Assembly: GCA_035454885.1 (NCBI GenBank)
Contig: DATIGE010000016.1
Span: 1-52,862 of the forward strand
DNA from: a bacterium
Lineage (GTDB): Bacteria; UBA10199; JACPAL01; GCA-016699445
Reading direction: 5' to 3'
DNA length: 52,862 bases
The notes below the pieces were generated by a model. The model was not told where the DNA came from. It was given only the letters and a program-made list of their open reading frames with translations, and ran no database searches. Positions 8,479-16,671 of this stretch are shown here, one piece after another. Position 1 is the stretch's first letter. Each line of letters starts with the position of its first letter. The position numbers were made by a program, and so were the translations under genes.

Positions 8479-9663
8479 ATGTCACCCGTCGGCATTCTTT
8501 CGACTCAGAACATCACCCTCCTGGCTTCGGCTTTGCGGACCAGCCTGCAGTTTCAGCCCAATGTGGGAACTGAGGCGCAGCGTTCGCGGTGGTTCCGTTC
8601 CTTGGATGATACGGAAGCGTTGGCCGCCTCTCCCGTCGGTCCGCTGGCCAGGTTCTTCCTTGGAGAGGGATGGAATCTGCACCGGGCGAAAGAGAGGCTC
8701 GGCCGCGTCAGCTCGCAGGCCGTCTCCGCCGGCCTACTCCTGGCCGACGCGAGGGACGGTTTCATCGCCAATGCGGCGCGTTTTGCGTCGGCCGACGCGG
8801 CGGTCTCCAAGGCACGCGTGTATGTCCTTCGTTCACGCTCCATTCACGAGGAGCGGTCTCATGAAAGGGCCGAGCGCCTCGTGCGCACCCTCTTTGGAAG
8901 CAAGGTTTCGGCCCACGAGACGTTGGTGGCCATGCTCGACCGGGCCTTCGAGATGCACATCCGCAAACTGGACGCCAGCGTTGCGATGATCCCGGATCTC
9001 GTGATCGGCGAGGACATCCCGTCCGATGCCGCCTATCCGCACTATTTCGAAGACGCCCATCCGCACCTCATGGATTACCTGCACCGGACTCTCGCCGAGA
9101 TAAACGGCGGCCTTGATTTTAACTGGGACGAATGCCGGAGTGAAACCGTCGGCCGATTGATCGAACTGCGGTTGGAGCGCGAAGGGATCGACGCCAAGAC
9201 GGCCGACGGCGGGCGAAAAAGGCGGGGTCTGTCCCTGGCGACCCAAATCTCCGAATACAGCGCGTTTCAACTTTTTTGTTTGCTCCTGCAAATCCGGGAC
9301 GGGCGGCCCGAGACCGCGTTAGTCCGGGAGCTCGAGCGGTCTCGCAACGGCAGGCTCTTGGACTTCGACGACGCCATTTGCGCGGGCCTGACGTGGGGGC
9401 ATCTGCTCAAGGCCTCCGAGTTGATCGGCAACATCGACATCATCCATGCGAACATCGGGACCGCCTGCGAGATGGCAAAGTACGAGCAACCCGAGGTGGA
9501 CGAGCAGATCATCGTGCTGCAAGTGAAGGCGGCGGTCGCCCGCCTGGGGAAGGCCACGGGGTCCTCGCGCCATGAATACGACGGAGCCATCGAGCGCCTG
9601 CGCGCCCTGGAAACCGACCCCAACGCGGGGAGGGTGATCCCCCTCTCCAGGCGGCGGTCTTAG
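8479..9663 (+). CDS. Unrecognised protein
   Basis: A 394-residue protein with no family I recognise. It has no signal peptide or membrane span. It is rich in Arg, Glu, Ala and Leu and looks mainly alpha-helical, with a central His/Asp-rich stretch (AAYPHYFEDAHPHLMDYLHR, about residues 190-210) and a C-terminal helical part (IIHANIGTACEMAKYEQPEVDEQ). It lies 36 bp after the PEP carboxylase gene in the same direction and may share its transcript. It ends 51 bp before the thioesterase gene. A coding call is supported by length and by the absence of a better frame. Confidence 0.6.
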   Translation: MSPVGILSTQNITLLASALRTSLQFQPNVGTEAQRSRWFRSLDDTEALAASPVGPLARFFLGEGWNLHRAKERLGRVSSQAVSAGLLLADARDGFIANAARFASADAAVSKARVYVLRSRSIHEERSHERAERLVRTLFGSKVSAHETLVAMLDRAFEMHIRKLDASVAMIPDLVIGEDIPSDAAYPHYFEDAHPHLMDYLHRTLAEINGGLDFNWDECRSETVGRLIELRLEREGIDAKTADGGRKRRGLSLATQISEYSAFQLFCLLLQIRDGRPETALVRELERSRNGRLLDFDDAICAGLTWGHLLKASELIGNIDIIHANIGTACEMAKYEQPEVDEQIIVLQVKAAVARLGKATGSSRHEYDGAIERLRALETDPNAGRVIPLSRRRS

Positions 9664-9714
9664 AGTGAAGTTTCCGATGGACCTTTGACGAGACAGCCCT
9701 TAAGTCCTCCGCGT

Positions 9715-10134
9715 ATGAAACCGCGATTCCCCGTCAAGACCGACTTGACCGTCCGCTTCGCCGACGTGGACGTCATGGGCCACGTCAACAACGCCGTTTA
9801 CCTCTCGTATTTTGAACAGGCGCGCGTCGCGTTCTTCAAAAAGATCCATGAGTTCGACCTGCGGTACATGGACGCCAAGTCCGCCTTCGGTTTCATCGTC
9901 GCCGAGATCGGCGTGAAGTTCTTGGCGCCGACGTTCGTGGACCAGGTCCTGACCGTCGCCCTCCGCGTCGCCGAGGTCCGCAACAAGGCCTTCCGCTTCG
10001 AGTACGAGATCCGGGACAAGAAGACCAAGGTCGTCGTCGCGACGGGATTCTCGGTGCAGGTTTCATATAACTACAGGAAACATAAGCCTTTTCCGCTTTC
10101 GCCCTCTCTGAAGCGCCGCATGCTGGCCTTGTAG
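9715..10134 (+). CDS. Acyl-CoA thioesterase, 4HBT/YbgC-like hotdog fold
   Basis: A 139-residue cytoplasmic thioesterase that would hydrolyse acyl-CoA or acyl-ACP thioesters. I use the ATG at 9715, which places the conserved segment RFADVDVMGHVNNAVYLSYFEQAR near residues 14-37; the first Asp-rich part holds the catalytic Asp of the 4-hydroxybenzoyl-CoA thioesterase family, and the Asn-Asn and Tyr-Leu are typical. The length matches the family (130-150). An open extension to a TTG at 9685 is unlikely to be used. It is followed 24 bp later by the SirB1-type gene. Acyl-chain preference cannot be read. Confidence 0.85.
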   Translation: MKPRFPVKTDLTVRFADVDVMGHVNNAVYLSYFEQARVAFFKKIHEFDLRYMDAKSAFGFIVAEIGVKFLAPTFVDQVLTVALRVAEVRNKAFRFEYEIRDKKTKVVVATGFSVQVSYNYRKHKPFPLSPSLKRRMLAL

Positions 10135-10158
10135 GGGTTAATCTTATAAAATTCGTCC

Positions 10159-10974
10159 ATGGATCTGTCCCTCTTGGCGGAACATGACCTCGACGGAGTA
10201 CCCCTCGAGGAGATCGCCTTTGCCGTGGCGCGCGAAAAGTATCCCGACTTCGACGCCGACCATTACCGGGGCAAGATCGACGAATACGCCCGACGGGCCG
10301 ATCAGCGCGTGGGAGGCGTGGTCGGGGCGCACGCCATCGTCCAGGGATTGAGCCATTACCTTTTCGACGAAGAAGGCTTCAGCGGCAATTCCGGAGACTA
10401 TTACAACCCGGCGAATAGTTTCCTCAATGACGTCCTCGATACCCGGCAGGGCATCCCCATTACGCTCTCGATCCTCTTCATCGCCATCGGACGGCGCATC
10501 GGCATGAACGTCCGCGGCGTGAGTTTTCCCGGCCATTTCCTCGTCCGCTACGAGAGCGAGGACGGCGTCCTCTTCATCGATCCCTACCACAAGGGAAAGA
10601 TCCTGACCGAGGCCGAGTGCCGGGACCGGCTGAAGGAGATGTACGGCAACGACCTGCCTTACCACGACGCGTTCTTGGAACCCGCCGGGCATCGCGAGAT
10701 CCTGCTCCGGATGCTCACCAACCTGAAGCTCATCGCGTTCATGCAGCGCGACTACCCGATGGCGCTCAAGCTCTTGAACCGCATCCTCCTCTTCAAGCCG
10801 GAGGGACCGTTCGAGTTGAAGGAGCGGGGTTTGGTGGAATACCAGCTCGAATGTTTCGGGCCGGCCTTCAAGGATTTGGAAACCTATCTGAAGAGACAAC
10901 CCGACGACCCCGACCGGCCGGATTTGGAGAATTACCTGGAGGATTTGCGGGGCAAGGTGGATCGGATCATGTAG
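10159..10974 (+). CDS. SirB1-family transglutaminase-like/TPR protein
   Basis: A 271-residue protein of the SirB1 (Transglut_core2) family. The central part, YYNPANSFLNDVLDTRQGIPITLS, then GMNVRGVSFPGHFLVR and FIDPYHKG, is the conserved core of this family, whose fold is related to transglutaminases although catalysis is unproven. The C-terminal quarter (LNRILLFKPEGPFELKERGLVEYQLECFGPAFKDLETYL) is a pair of tetratricopeptide-like repeats. The stop codon TAG is formed by the first bases of the REP-like palindrome at 10971-11029. Cellular role unknown. Confidence 0.82.
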   Translation: MDLSLLAEHDLDGVPLEEIAFAVAREKYPDFDADHYRGKIDEYARRADQRVGGVVGAHAIVQGLSHYLFDEEGFSGNSGDYYNPANSFLNDVLDTRQGIPITLSILFIAIGRRIGMNVRGVSFPGHFLVRYESEDGVLFIDPYHKGKILTEAECRDRLKEMYGNDLPYHDAFLEPAGHREILLRMLTNLKLIAFMQRDYPMALKLLNRILLFKPEGPFELKERGLVEYQLECFGPAFKDLETYLKRQPDDPDRPDLENYLEDLRGKVDRIM

Positions 10975-11029
10975 AGGCGAACCTTGTGTTCGCCCGCGCG
11001 TGATGGGCGAATACGAGGTTCGCCCCTAC
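10971..11029. repeat. Paired REP-like palindrome between convergent genes (family A)
   Basis: Two inverted copies of a REP-like unit. The left half reads GTAGAGGCGAACCT at its start and the right half AGGTTCGCCCCTAC at its end, complementary with one mismatch. Each half also holds its own palindrome (GGCGAAC...GTTCGCC). The outer GTAG/CTAC tips supply the TAG stop codons of both flanking convergent genes (10972-10974 on + and 11026-11028 on -). Related single copies lie at 21949-21973 and 27406-27434. It could act as a bidirectional transcript end or mRNA stabiliser. Confidence 0.8.
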
Positions 11030-11418
11030 GTCTTGTTTTTCAACTGGCTGTATTCCACAACCTCCGGATCCACCATCGACGGCGCCCTCCCCTCGGCGAT
11101 GTCCTTCCGCACCTGCTTCACGTCCGTGCCTTTCATCTGCGAGGGTTGGCCCAGACTCTCCATGATCTGGTTGGTCATGCGCGCCGTGATCTGGTCGTTG
11201 ACCGAACCTCGGCCGTCGACGTCGGCGTCCAAGAACTTTTCAATCTTTTGGCCTTCGACGCCGGTGGCGATCAGGGTGTCGAGCAGTTCCCGGTAGCCGA
11301 AGCCGCCTTCGCGGTCCGCTTGGGAATGAATCGACCGCACGGTCTCGACCAGGCGGTCGCAGTCGCGGCAGACGCGTTTGAAGAAGCCCGCCCTTTCCCG
11401 GCAATAGACGCATTTCAT
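11026..11418 (-). CDS. Small zinc-ribbon protein of unknown function
   Basis: A 130-residue protein from the ATG at 11418, whose first bases overlap the stop of the M20 peptidase gene (ATGA), so the two are translationally coupled. The N-terminus MKCVYCRERAGFFKRVCRDC has two CxxC knuckles (Cys 3, 6, 17, 20) that should bind one zinc. The remainder is charged and helical (GYRELLDTLIATGVEGQKIEKFLDADVDGRGSVNDQ) with no domain I recognise. The stop is inside the REP-like palindrome. It may bind nucleic acid or a protein partner, which is only a guess. Confidence 0.72.
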   Translation of the reverse strand: MKCVYCRERAGFFKRVCRDCDRLVETVRSIHSQADREGGFGYRELLDTLIATGVEGQKIEKFLDADVDGRGSVNDQITARMTNQIMESLGQPSQMKGTDVKQVRKDIAEGRAPSMVDPEVVEYSQLKNKT

Positions 11419-12797
11419 TGGGCCCCCTGCATGGTCTTGACGATATCGTAGACGATCGCCGTCCCCTTCTCCACCCATTCCACCGGAATCCTCTCGTTCT
11501 TGCCGTGGAGGCCCTCCACCTGTTCGGGCGTGAGCAGAAGCGGGATGAGTCCGTAAGCGATCGCGCCTTTTTCCCGGAAGAAACGCGAGTCCGTCCCTCC
11601 GGGGGAGATCATCGGCGCCGTCACCGCCTCCGCGTCCTGTTTGCGGACAGCGTCCTCGATGACGCGGAAAAAATCCGTCCGAAAGTCGGACTCGTTCGGA
11701 ATGCTCCCTTTGATGAGCGTGACGTCGAAGCCCTCGCCGACCAGGGCGCGGACCTTTTGGAGAAAGCCTTCCGGCGTTTCTCCCGGGAGGATGCGTGCAT
11801 CGAGGGAGGCGGAGGCCTCCGCCGGGATGACGTTCACCTTGTAACCCGCCTCGAGCATGGTGGGACTGATCGTGTGAGAGAGAACGGCGCGAACGGCCTT
11901 TTCCTCGGAGAGCGCGCCGGCCACGAAGTACCGCGTGACCGGTCCGATCACCGGCGTGAAGAGAAGCCGGATGCCGAGCCTCTTCCACCAGACCAGTTCT
12001 TCCGCCACGCGGTTCAAGAACTCCTTGAGGACGGCGGTCTCTTCAAAGGGAAAGCGATGCGTGCCCAAGAGGTCGACGGCTCTGGCGAGTTTGGCCACGG
12101 CGTTGTCGGAGATCGGCATCGACCCATGTCCCGAGGTCCCGCGCGCGGTGAGCTTGAACCACGTCACGCCTTTCTCCGCCACCTGGATGGGAAAGAGGTC
12201 CATGCCGAGCTTGCGCACGCCGACGGATCCCTCGTTCAAGACGTACTTGGCCTCGATCTTGTCCCAATGGTTGTTCACGAGAAACTCGGCGCCCATCGTG
12301 CCGCCCGCTTCCTCGTCGGCGGCGAGTAAGAGGATCACATCCCCTGCGAGCTTGGCCTTCTCGCGGTGCAGGCGGAGGAAGGTCTCGATCTCCATGGCGG
12401 CCAGGCCCTTCATGTCCAGGGCGCCCCGGCCCCAAAGCTCCCCGTCGCGGATTTCCGCCGAAAAGGGAGGAAGGCCCCATTCCTTGGGATCCGCCGGGAC
12501 GACGTCCAGATGGCCGAGCAGGAGGAGCGAAGGCTTCCGAGACCCCTCAGCGGTCCCCTCCCCTTTCAACCGTGCGATCAGATTCCCCCGCCCGGGGGCG
12601 GATTCGATGACCTCGGTGGCGATCCCTTCGCGCGCCAGGAGATTGTGCACATATTCGGCGGCGGTCGTTTCATTTCCGGGGGGATTGGATGTGTCGATCC
12701 GGATCAGATCGCGGAGGAGGTCGAGCGTCGGCGAATCGTCAGCCGCACCTGCGCAGGGAAGGATGAGGACGAAAATAAGTGCGAGGGCCCTCTTCAT
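11415..12797 (-). CDS. Exported M20-family metallopeptidase
   Basis: A 460-residue M20 peptidase (carboxypeptidase/deacylase family, usually with two zinc ions). The start at 12797 (MKRALALIFVLILPCAGAAD) gives a Sec signal peptide, so it is exported; two more ATGs lie upstream. Metal and catalytic motifs appear in order: LLLLGHLDVVP, RGALDMKG, AADEEAGG with the general-base Glu pair, LNEGS, the dimerisation-domain GTSGHGSMP, and the C-terminal LHGKNERIP. Family members cleave small peptides or N-acyl amino acids. It is coupled to the zinc-ribbon gene downstream and preceded by the 32-residue membrane protein gene 55 bp upstream. Confidence 0.88.
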   Translation of the reverse strand: MKRALALIFVLILPCAGAADDSPTLDLLRDLIRIDTSNPPGNETTAAEYVHNLLAREGIATEVIESAPGRGNLIARLKGEGTAEGSRKPSLLLLGHLDVVPADPKEWGLPPFSAEIRDGELWGRGALDMKGLAAMEIETFLRLHREKAKLAGDVILLLAADEEAGGTMGAEFLVNNHWDKIEAKYVLNEGSVGVRKLGMDLFPIQVAEKGVTWFKLTARGTSGHGSMPISDNAVAKLARAVDLLGTHRFPFEETAVLKEFLNRVAEELVWWKRLGIRLLFTPVIGPVTRYFVAGALSEEKAVRAVLSHTISPTMLEAGYKVNVIPAEASASLDARILPGETPEGFLQKVRALVGEGFDVTLIKGSIPNESDFRTDFFRVIEDAVRKQDAEAVTAPMISPGGTDSRFFREKGAIAYGLIPLLLTPEQVEGLHGKNERIPVEWVEKGTAIVYDIVKTMQGAQ

Positions 12798-12852
12798 CAT
12801 GATCATGGCGGCGTACCGTTGCAAAGAGGGCCCGAGGGATCAATCGGTTTTC

Positions 12853-12951
12853 TTAGAATCGGTCCTTGGACTTGGGTCCCGCGATGAGCGGGGCCACCAG
12901 GCCGACGATGGTCAGAACGATAAACATGACGGCGATGAAATCATAGATCAT
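12853..12951 (-). CDS. 32-residue single-span membrane protein
   Basis: A very short gene: MIYDFIAVMFIVLTIVGLVA, then PLIAGPKSKDRF. The start at 12951 has a perfect AGGAGG exactly six bases upstream, which is the main reason to call it. Residues 5-24 form one transmembrane helix with a short basic C-terminal tail, the layout of small subunits such as KdpF- or CcoS-like proteins, though I cannot assign it to any of those. It lies 55 bp upstream of the M20 peptidase gene on the same strand and may share its promoter, which would lie in the AT-rich stretch 12952-13074. Confidence 0.65.
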   Translation of the reverse strand: MIYDFIAVMFIVLTIVGLVAPLIAGPKSKDRF

Positions 12952-13074
12952 AAACATCCTCCTAGTCCGTGATGTGCAATGCATGCCAGACAAATCGAGC
13001 TAGGATTTATTGTTTATGAATATGTATGAAATAAAAGTATTATTAAAATACTCCTAGATATATATAAAATATTC
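12952..13074. promoter_or_regulatory. AT-rich intergenic stretch, promoter likely
   Basis: This 123-bp gap is far richer in A and T than its surroundings. It must hold the promoter for the minus-strand genes from 12951 downward and the 3' end of the gene at 13075. AGTATT and AATACT around 13035-13052 form a weak stem. I could not single out convincing -35/-10 hexamers. Confidence 0.35.
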
Positions 13075-14811
13075 TTATTTTAAGTCGTCGATACCCCAGG
13101 TCGTCACGGAATGGGACCATTCACTGGAAAGGAAGAGTTTGCTGCCGTTTTTGGAGACGGCCAAGCCTGAGGGGCGAAGACCGACGTCGCTTCTCTTGGA
13201 AGGGGCAAAGGCGTCAGTGGAGCTCATGGTGAGAACGCTGTCCGGATGGGTGGCGTCCCCATCACGGACCGTCACGTAAGCGTTCTTGGGGCAACCGGTG
13301 ATGAACTTTCCGTCGAACCGCGAATCCGTCGTGATGTGCAGAGGATCGGTGATCAGGTTTTCAGGGTCGGAGACGGGGTTCGGAGCGCCGAAGGCAATCC
13401 CCGGGATCGCGGGCCAGGTCACGCCAATCGAGAAACGTACGATCTGGTCGATGCCCCCGCAAGCCACCATGATGTCCGTCTGTGGATCAAAGCTGACGTC
13501 ACGAGGGAGGCATCCCTCGGGCAATTCCTGCATGCCGATGATCTGATAGCCTCCGACGTCCTTGGAGACGAAGCCGAGATAGGGCTTCGAATTGGGCCCG
13601 GGGGCCGGGGTATAGTTCCCGACGAAGGCATAGAGATCGATCCACTCCGACGTATACAAATAGGCGTGATCGACGGCGGTCGTTTCCGTGACGGTTGATC
13701 CGGCCGGAAACATGGCTGAGGGGAGTTGATCCTTTGTGATCGTAGCGATACTGGACATCGAGGCGGTGTCGACCATCTCCATGATTCTCTGAAGGGCTCC
13801 ATCCGGATTCGCGGTCACGGCCAGCACTTTGGAATCAAAGGAAATGGCGACGTCCGTCGGGTTTGAAATGGACATTTTTGGAGGGGCCTCAAAATCCAAC
13901 TTGATCAAGTCGACGAAGGCCACGAAGTTTCCGAAGGGATCGGTCACAGCGGCTTTCATATTTCCGGAATTCACATCGATGCGGGTCGGCGCCGATCCGA
14001 TGAAAGGGAAGAACTTCACCGTTTGCGTCGCCAGATCCATGACTTCCACGAGACCTTTGGGATCCGCCCCCGTAGCCGGCATGAAGGAATAGAGGGTCTC
14101 TTTGGAACTGAACGACTCCGTGGAATAACCCACTTGGTTCACTCGGCGGGGGAGGGCGCGGACGTTTGGTGGAATCACGCGCTGAACGACCGCAGAGAGC
14201 CAGGCCCCCGAACTTGGACTGATGATCCCGATCGAGACATTGTCCCCGATGTCCCCCTGGAGCGCGAATTCAAAGGCCCCTTCCGCCAGGGCATAGGCGC
14301 AGGCGTGATAGGGGAGTTTGCAAATATCCGGAAAGATCAGATCCGCGTGCGCGGAAGGGATCAACAGTTCGGCCAACTGGCCGAAATTCATCAGTGTTTT
14401 CCAGTCGAATTCCAAGGAAGCGGTCGCCTTGCTGTCGTTGACGGCCATGACGAGCGAGCCTGGGGGGGCGCCGAGTTCGTCACCGATGATCAAGGAGGCC
14501 ATATTAGCGTTGGGGGTGGTTGTCGTGAGCCGGCCAGTGACGGGCGCGGGGAGATTGATCGGAGGCGCGGAAACGCCGGTGTCATCATAGGATTTCGGCG
14601 CTTCGGCTTCCCCGGAAGGCTCGCTGGAGCCATCCCCCGTGGCCGAAGCGGGACCGATCGGCGCCGAGGGTGCAAAAGCACCGCCGCCTGTCGTTGCCTG
14701 AGACCCGAAACAGCCCGTGGTCACCGAGGCCCCGGCCAAGGTCAGAGAGGCGACGACGACCAGCACGGATGGAATCCCCAGGAGGGCGGCGAGCCGGTGA
14801 AACACGTTCAT
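13075..14811 (-). CDS. Beta-propeller-like lipoprotein, paralog of the next gene
   Basis: A 578-residue exported protein. The start at 14811 has AAGGAGG seven bases upstream and gives a signal peptide ending in VTTGC, a lipobox. A Pro/Ser/Ala-rich linker follows, then the segment SAPPINLPAPVTGRLTTTTP shared with the neighbour (SAPPISLPAPVTGRMTITSP). The C-terminal two-thirds resembles a YncE/lactonase-like propeller: repeated blades with DPFGNFVAFVDL, SNPTDVAISFDSKVLAVTAN, LPRDVSFDPQTDIMVACGG, LRPSGLAVSKNGSKLFLSSEWSHSV. Propellers of this kind bind partners or small molecules; no catalytic residues are evident. It is the downstream member of a tandem pair, 133 bp after the gene at 14945-16522. 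Confidence 0.8.
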   Translation of the reverse strand: MNVFHRLAALLGIPSVLVVVASLTLAGASVTTGCFGSQATTGGGAFAPSAPIGPASATGDGSSEPSGEAEAPKSYDDTGVSAPPINLPAPVTGRLTTTTPNANMASLIIGDELGAPPGSLVMAVNDSKATASLEFDWKTLMNFGQLAELLIPSAHADLIFPDICKLPYHACAYALAEGAFEFALQGDIGDNVSIGIISPSSGAWLSAVVQRVIPPNVRALPRRVNQVGYSTESFSSKETLYSFMPATGADPKGLVEVMDLATQTVKFFPFIGSAPTRIDVNSGNMKAAVTDPFGNFVAFVDLIKLDFEAPPKMSISNPTDVAISFDSKVLAVTANPDGALQRIMEMVDTASMSSIATITKDQLPSAMFPAGSTVTETTAVDHAYLYTSEWIDLYAFVGNYTPAPGPNSKPYLGFVSKDVGGYQIIGMQELPEGCLPRDVSFDPQTDIMVACGGIDQIVRFSIGVTWPAIPGIAFGAPNPVSDPENLITDPLHITTDSRFDGKFITGCPKNAYVTVRDGDATHPDSVLTMSSTDAFAPSKRSDVGLRPSGLAVSKNGSKLFLSSEWSHSVTTWGIDDLK

Positions 14812-14944
14812 ACTATAGCCTCCTTGCGCGGCGCCTCTCAATCTTTAGTGAGGGCGCCATGCGGTTTTTCCCCGGAAGAATGACGGATCAGTGCAAGTTT
14901 TACGCCAATTCAGTTTCTATTTTATGAACAGGCCGGCGTTTTAC

Positions 14945-16522
14945 CTACGGGAGGAGGTCCGGGAGGCCCCAGAACGTGACGGCGTGGGACTTAAAGGTCG
15001 AGACGAAGAGGTTCTTGTTCACGGGATCGAACACCAGGCCCGTGGGCCCGAAGCCGACGGGGTTGATGTCCACGACCTGATCGGCGGTGAGGTCGACCGT
15101 GAGAACGGTATCGGGATGGTCGGCGTTGCCGTTCTTGGCGTTGACGAAGGCGAAGCCGTTGTCCGGGTGGACGAAGAGGTCCCGGGGATTGATGACAAAT
15201 CCCTCCGGGTCGGCAATCTCGCCGGCGGGTGTGAGCGTCGTAACGGGGGAAACGACGGGTGCCGTCGTTGTGAAATCGAAAATGAAGATCTTGTCGTTCC
15301 CCGAATCAGTGACGAGGACCCGGTCGGCCGTCCGATCGAAGGCCACGTCTTCTGGCACCGTGCCAGCCGGAAGGAGGGTGACCGCCAGCAGCTGCATGGA
15401 ACTCGTATTCGCCAAACCGACGGCGGGTTTGTCGACCCCGTCCACATGGTAGGTTCCGATGAAGGCGACCAAGTCGAAGGTGCTGGTGGTCGTAAAGGGG
15501 ATCAGGTCGAGGGCGGTCGTTTCGACGTTGACGGCTCCAGGGATCAGGACCTGGAGATCGGTATCGGTCAGTTCATCCATGTCGGTCATCACTGTAAAAT
15601 CAATCTTTTGCAGGAGAACGGAGATCCCCACCGGTTTGGCGGTGTCGCTGACCACGATCTCGCTGCCAGTCGTATTGAAGACCACGTCGTTCGGGCCTTC
15701 CATGGGGAAGGTGACAGGGGTGTCGAAATTGTTGATTGCGAGGTCCACCTTGGCCACGAAATTGCCATCGGGATCGACAATGGCCCCCTGACGCGTCTCC
15801 GTCTGGACGGCCATCCGTGCGGGGCGGGGGCCGGCGAATGGAACCGGGGTGCGCGTGCCGGTGGGCAGGTCCACCACGGATACGAGCCCGTTCGGGTCGT
15901 CCAAGGTGCGTGGCATGAGGGCGTAGAGCTTCCGGGTGCTCAGGGGGATGTTCGAGAGAAGACCTAGGTCCGCGACGGGACGGACGAAATGACGGACGTT
16001 GCGGGGCACGGGCCTTCGCAACCGTTCGGAGATCTGAAAACCGTCGTTATTGAGGATCTCCACAACGATTTCCTGATCGTTCTCCGCCGAGAGGGTGATC
16101 TCGAATGAGCCGTCGGCGCCGGCAACCGCGCAGGCGTGAAAGGCGTGTCCGCAGACTTCGGGGAACGATGACTCGGCCTGCGCAGAGGAGATGGGCGAGA
16201 GGAGGGCGCTCATCAAGCTTGCGGATAAGTTGCCGGAGACACGAAGCCCCGCCGGATCCTGGGTCGCGTTGAAGGCGTGTACGAGGGAGCCCGCCGGGAC
16301 CGCCCCTTCATCGCCCACCACCAAGGCCGCCCCTGTTTCGTCGGGGCTCGTGATGGTCATGCGGCCGGTGACGGGGGCAGGCAGCGAAATCGGAGGGGCC
16401 GAGGCCCCGACCCCGGTGGTGCTGCACCCACCGGCCACAAAAAGGCCGGTCTGGAGGAGACCGATAAGGCCCCCCAGATAGGCGATGGTCTTCAGGGAAC
16501 GGAGTATCGTTTTCAAAATCAT
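14945..16522 (-). CDS. Beta-propeller-like lipoprotein
   Basis: A 525-residue exported protein with the signal GLLQTGLFVAGGC (lipobox VAGGC) and a short linker. It shares its whole plan with the gene at 13075-14811: the common SAPPI(S/N)LPAPVTGR block, a domain containing a Cys pair (PEVCGHAFHACAVAGADGSFEI here, PDICKLPYHACAYALAEGAFEF there), and a C-terminal propeller (PNDVVFNTTGSEIVVSD, VPEDVAFDRTADRVLVTDSG, GPTGLVFDPVNKNLFVSTFK). The conserved Cys pair suggests a disulfide in the periplasm or outside the cell. A purine-rich AAAGGGG lies 10 bases before the start. Ligand unknown. Confidence 0.8.
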   Translation of the reverse strand: MILKTILRSLKTIAYLGGLIGLLQTGLFVAGGCSTTGVGASAPPISLPAPVTGRMTITSPDETGAALVVGDEGAVPAGSLVHAFNATQDPAGLRVSGNLSASLMSALLSPISSAQAESSFPEVCGHAFHACAVAGADGSFEITLSAENDQEIVVEILNNDGFQISERLRRPVPRNVRHFVRPVADLGLLSNIPLSTRKLYALMPRTLDDPNGLVSVVDLPTGTRTPVPFAGPRPARMAVQTETRQGAIVDPDGNFVAKVDLAINNFDTPVTFPMEGPNDVVFNTTGSEIVVSDTAKPVGISVLLQKIDFTVMTDMDELTDTDLQVLIPGAVNVETTALDLIPFTTTSTFDLVAFIGTYHVDGVDKPAVGLANTSSMQLLAVTLLPAGTVPEDVAFDRTADRVLVTDSGNDKIFIFDFTTTAPVVSPVTTLTPAGEIADPEGFVINPRDLFVHPDNGFAFVNAKNGNADHPDTVLTVDLTADQVVDINPVGFGPTGLVFDPVNKNLFVSTFKSHAVTFWGLPDLLP

Positions 16523-16539
16523 GGCAGTTTAACCCCTTT

Positions 16540-16554
16540 TGGCAAAGCTTGCCA
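16540..16554. promoter_or_regulatory. 15-bp perfect palindrome upstream of the lipoprotein pair
   Basis: TGGCAAAGCTTGCCA reads the same on both strands apart from its AGC centre. It lies 17 bp upstream of the start codon at 16522, in the gap shared with the divergent kinase/sigma54 regulator gene, so it is a candidate operator for either gene. It is not a sigma54 promoter: only eight bases separate GG and GC. Confidence 0.4.
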
Positions 16555-16671
16555 TGACTACAGGTGAGCAAATCAAATGCCACCTTCTAGAAACAAATAA
16601 AATCAATAGGTTAAATTTCAGATGATATAAAAAAAATAGAATTATTATTTTTTATATATCCATTAAAGTTC

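Noticed and set aside
16540-16554. Sigma54 promoter (TGGCA...TTGC) beside the sigma54 regulator
   Set aside because: GG and GC are separated by 8 bases where 10 are required, and the sequence is a perfect palindrome, so an operator is more likely.
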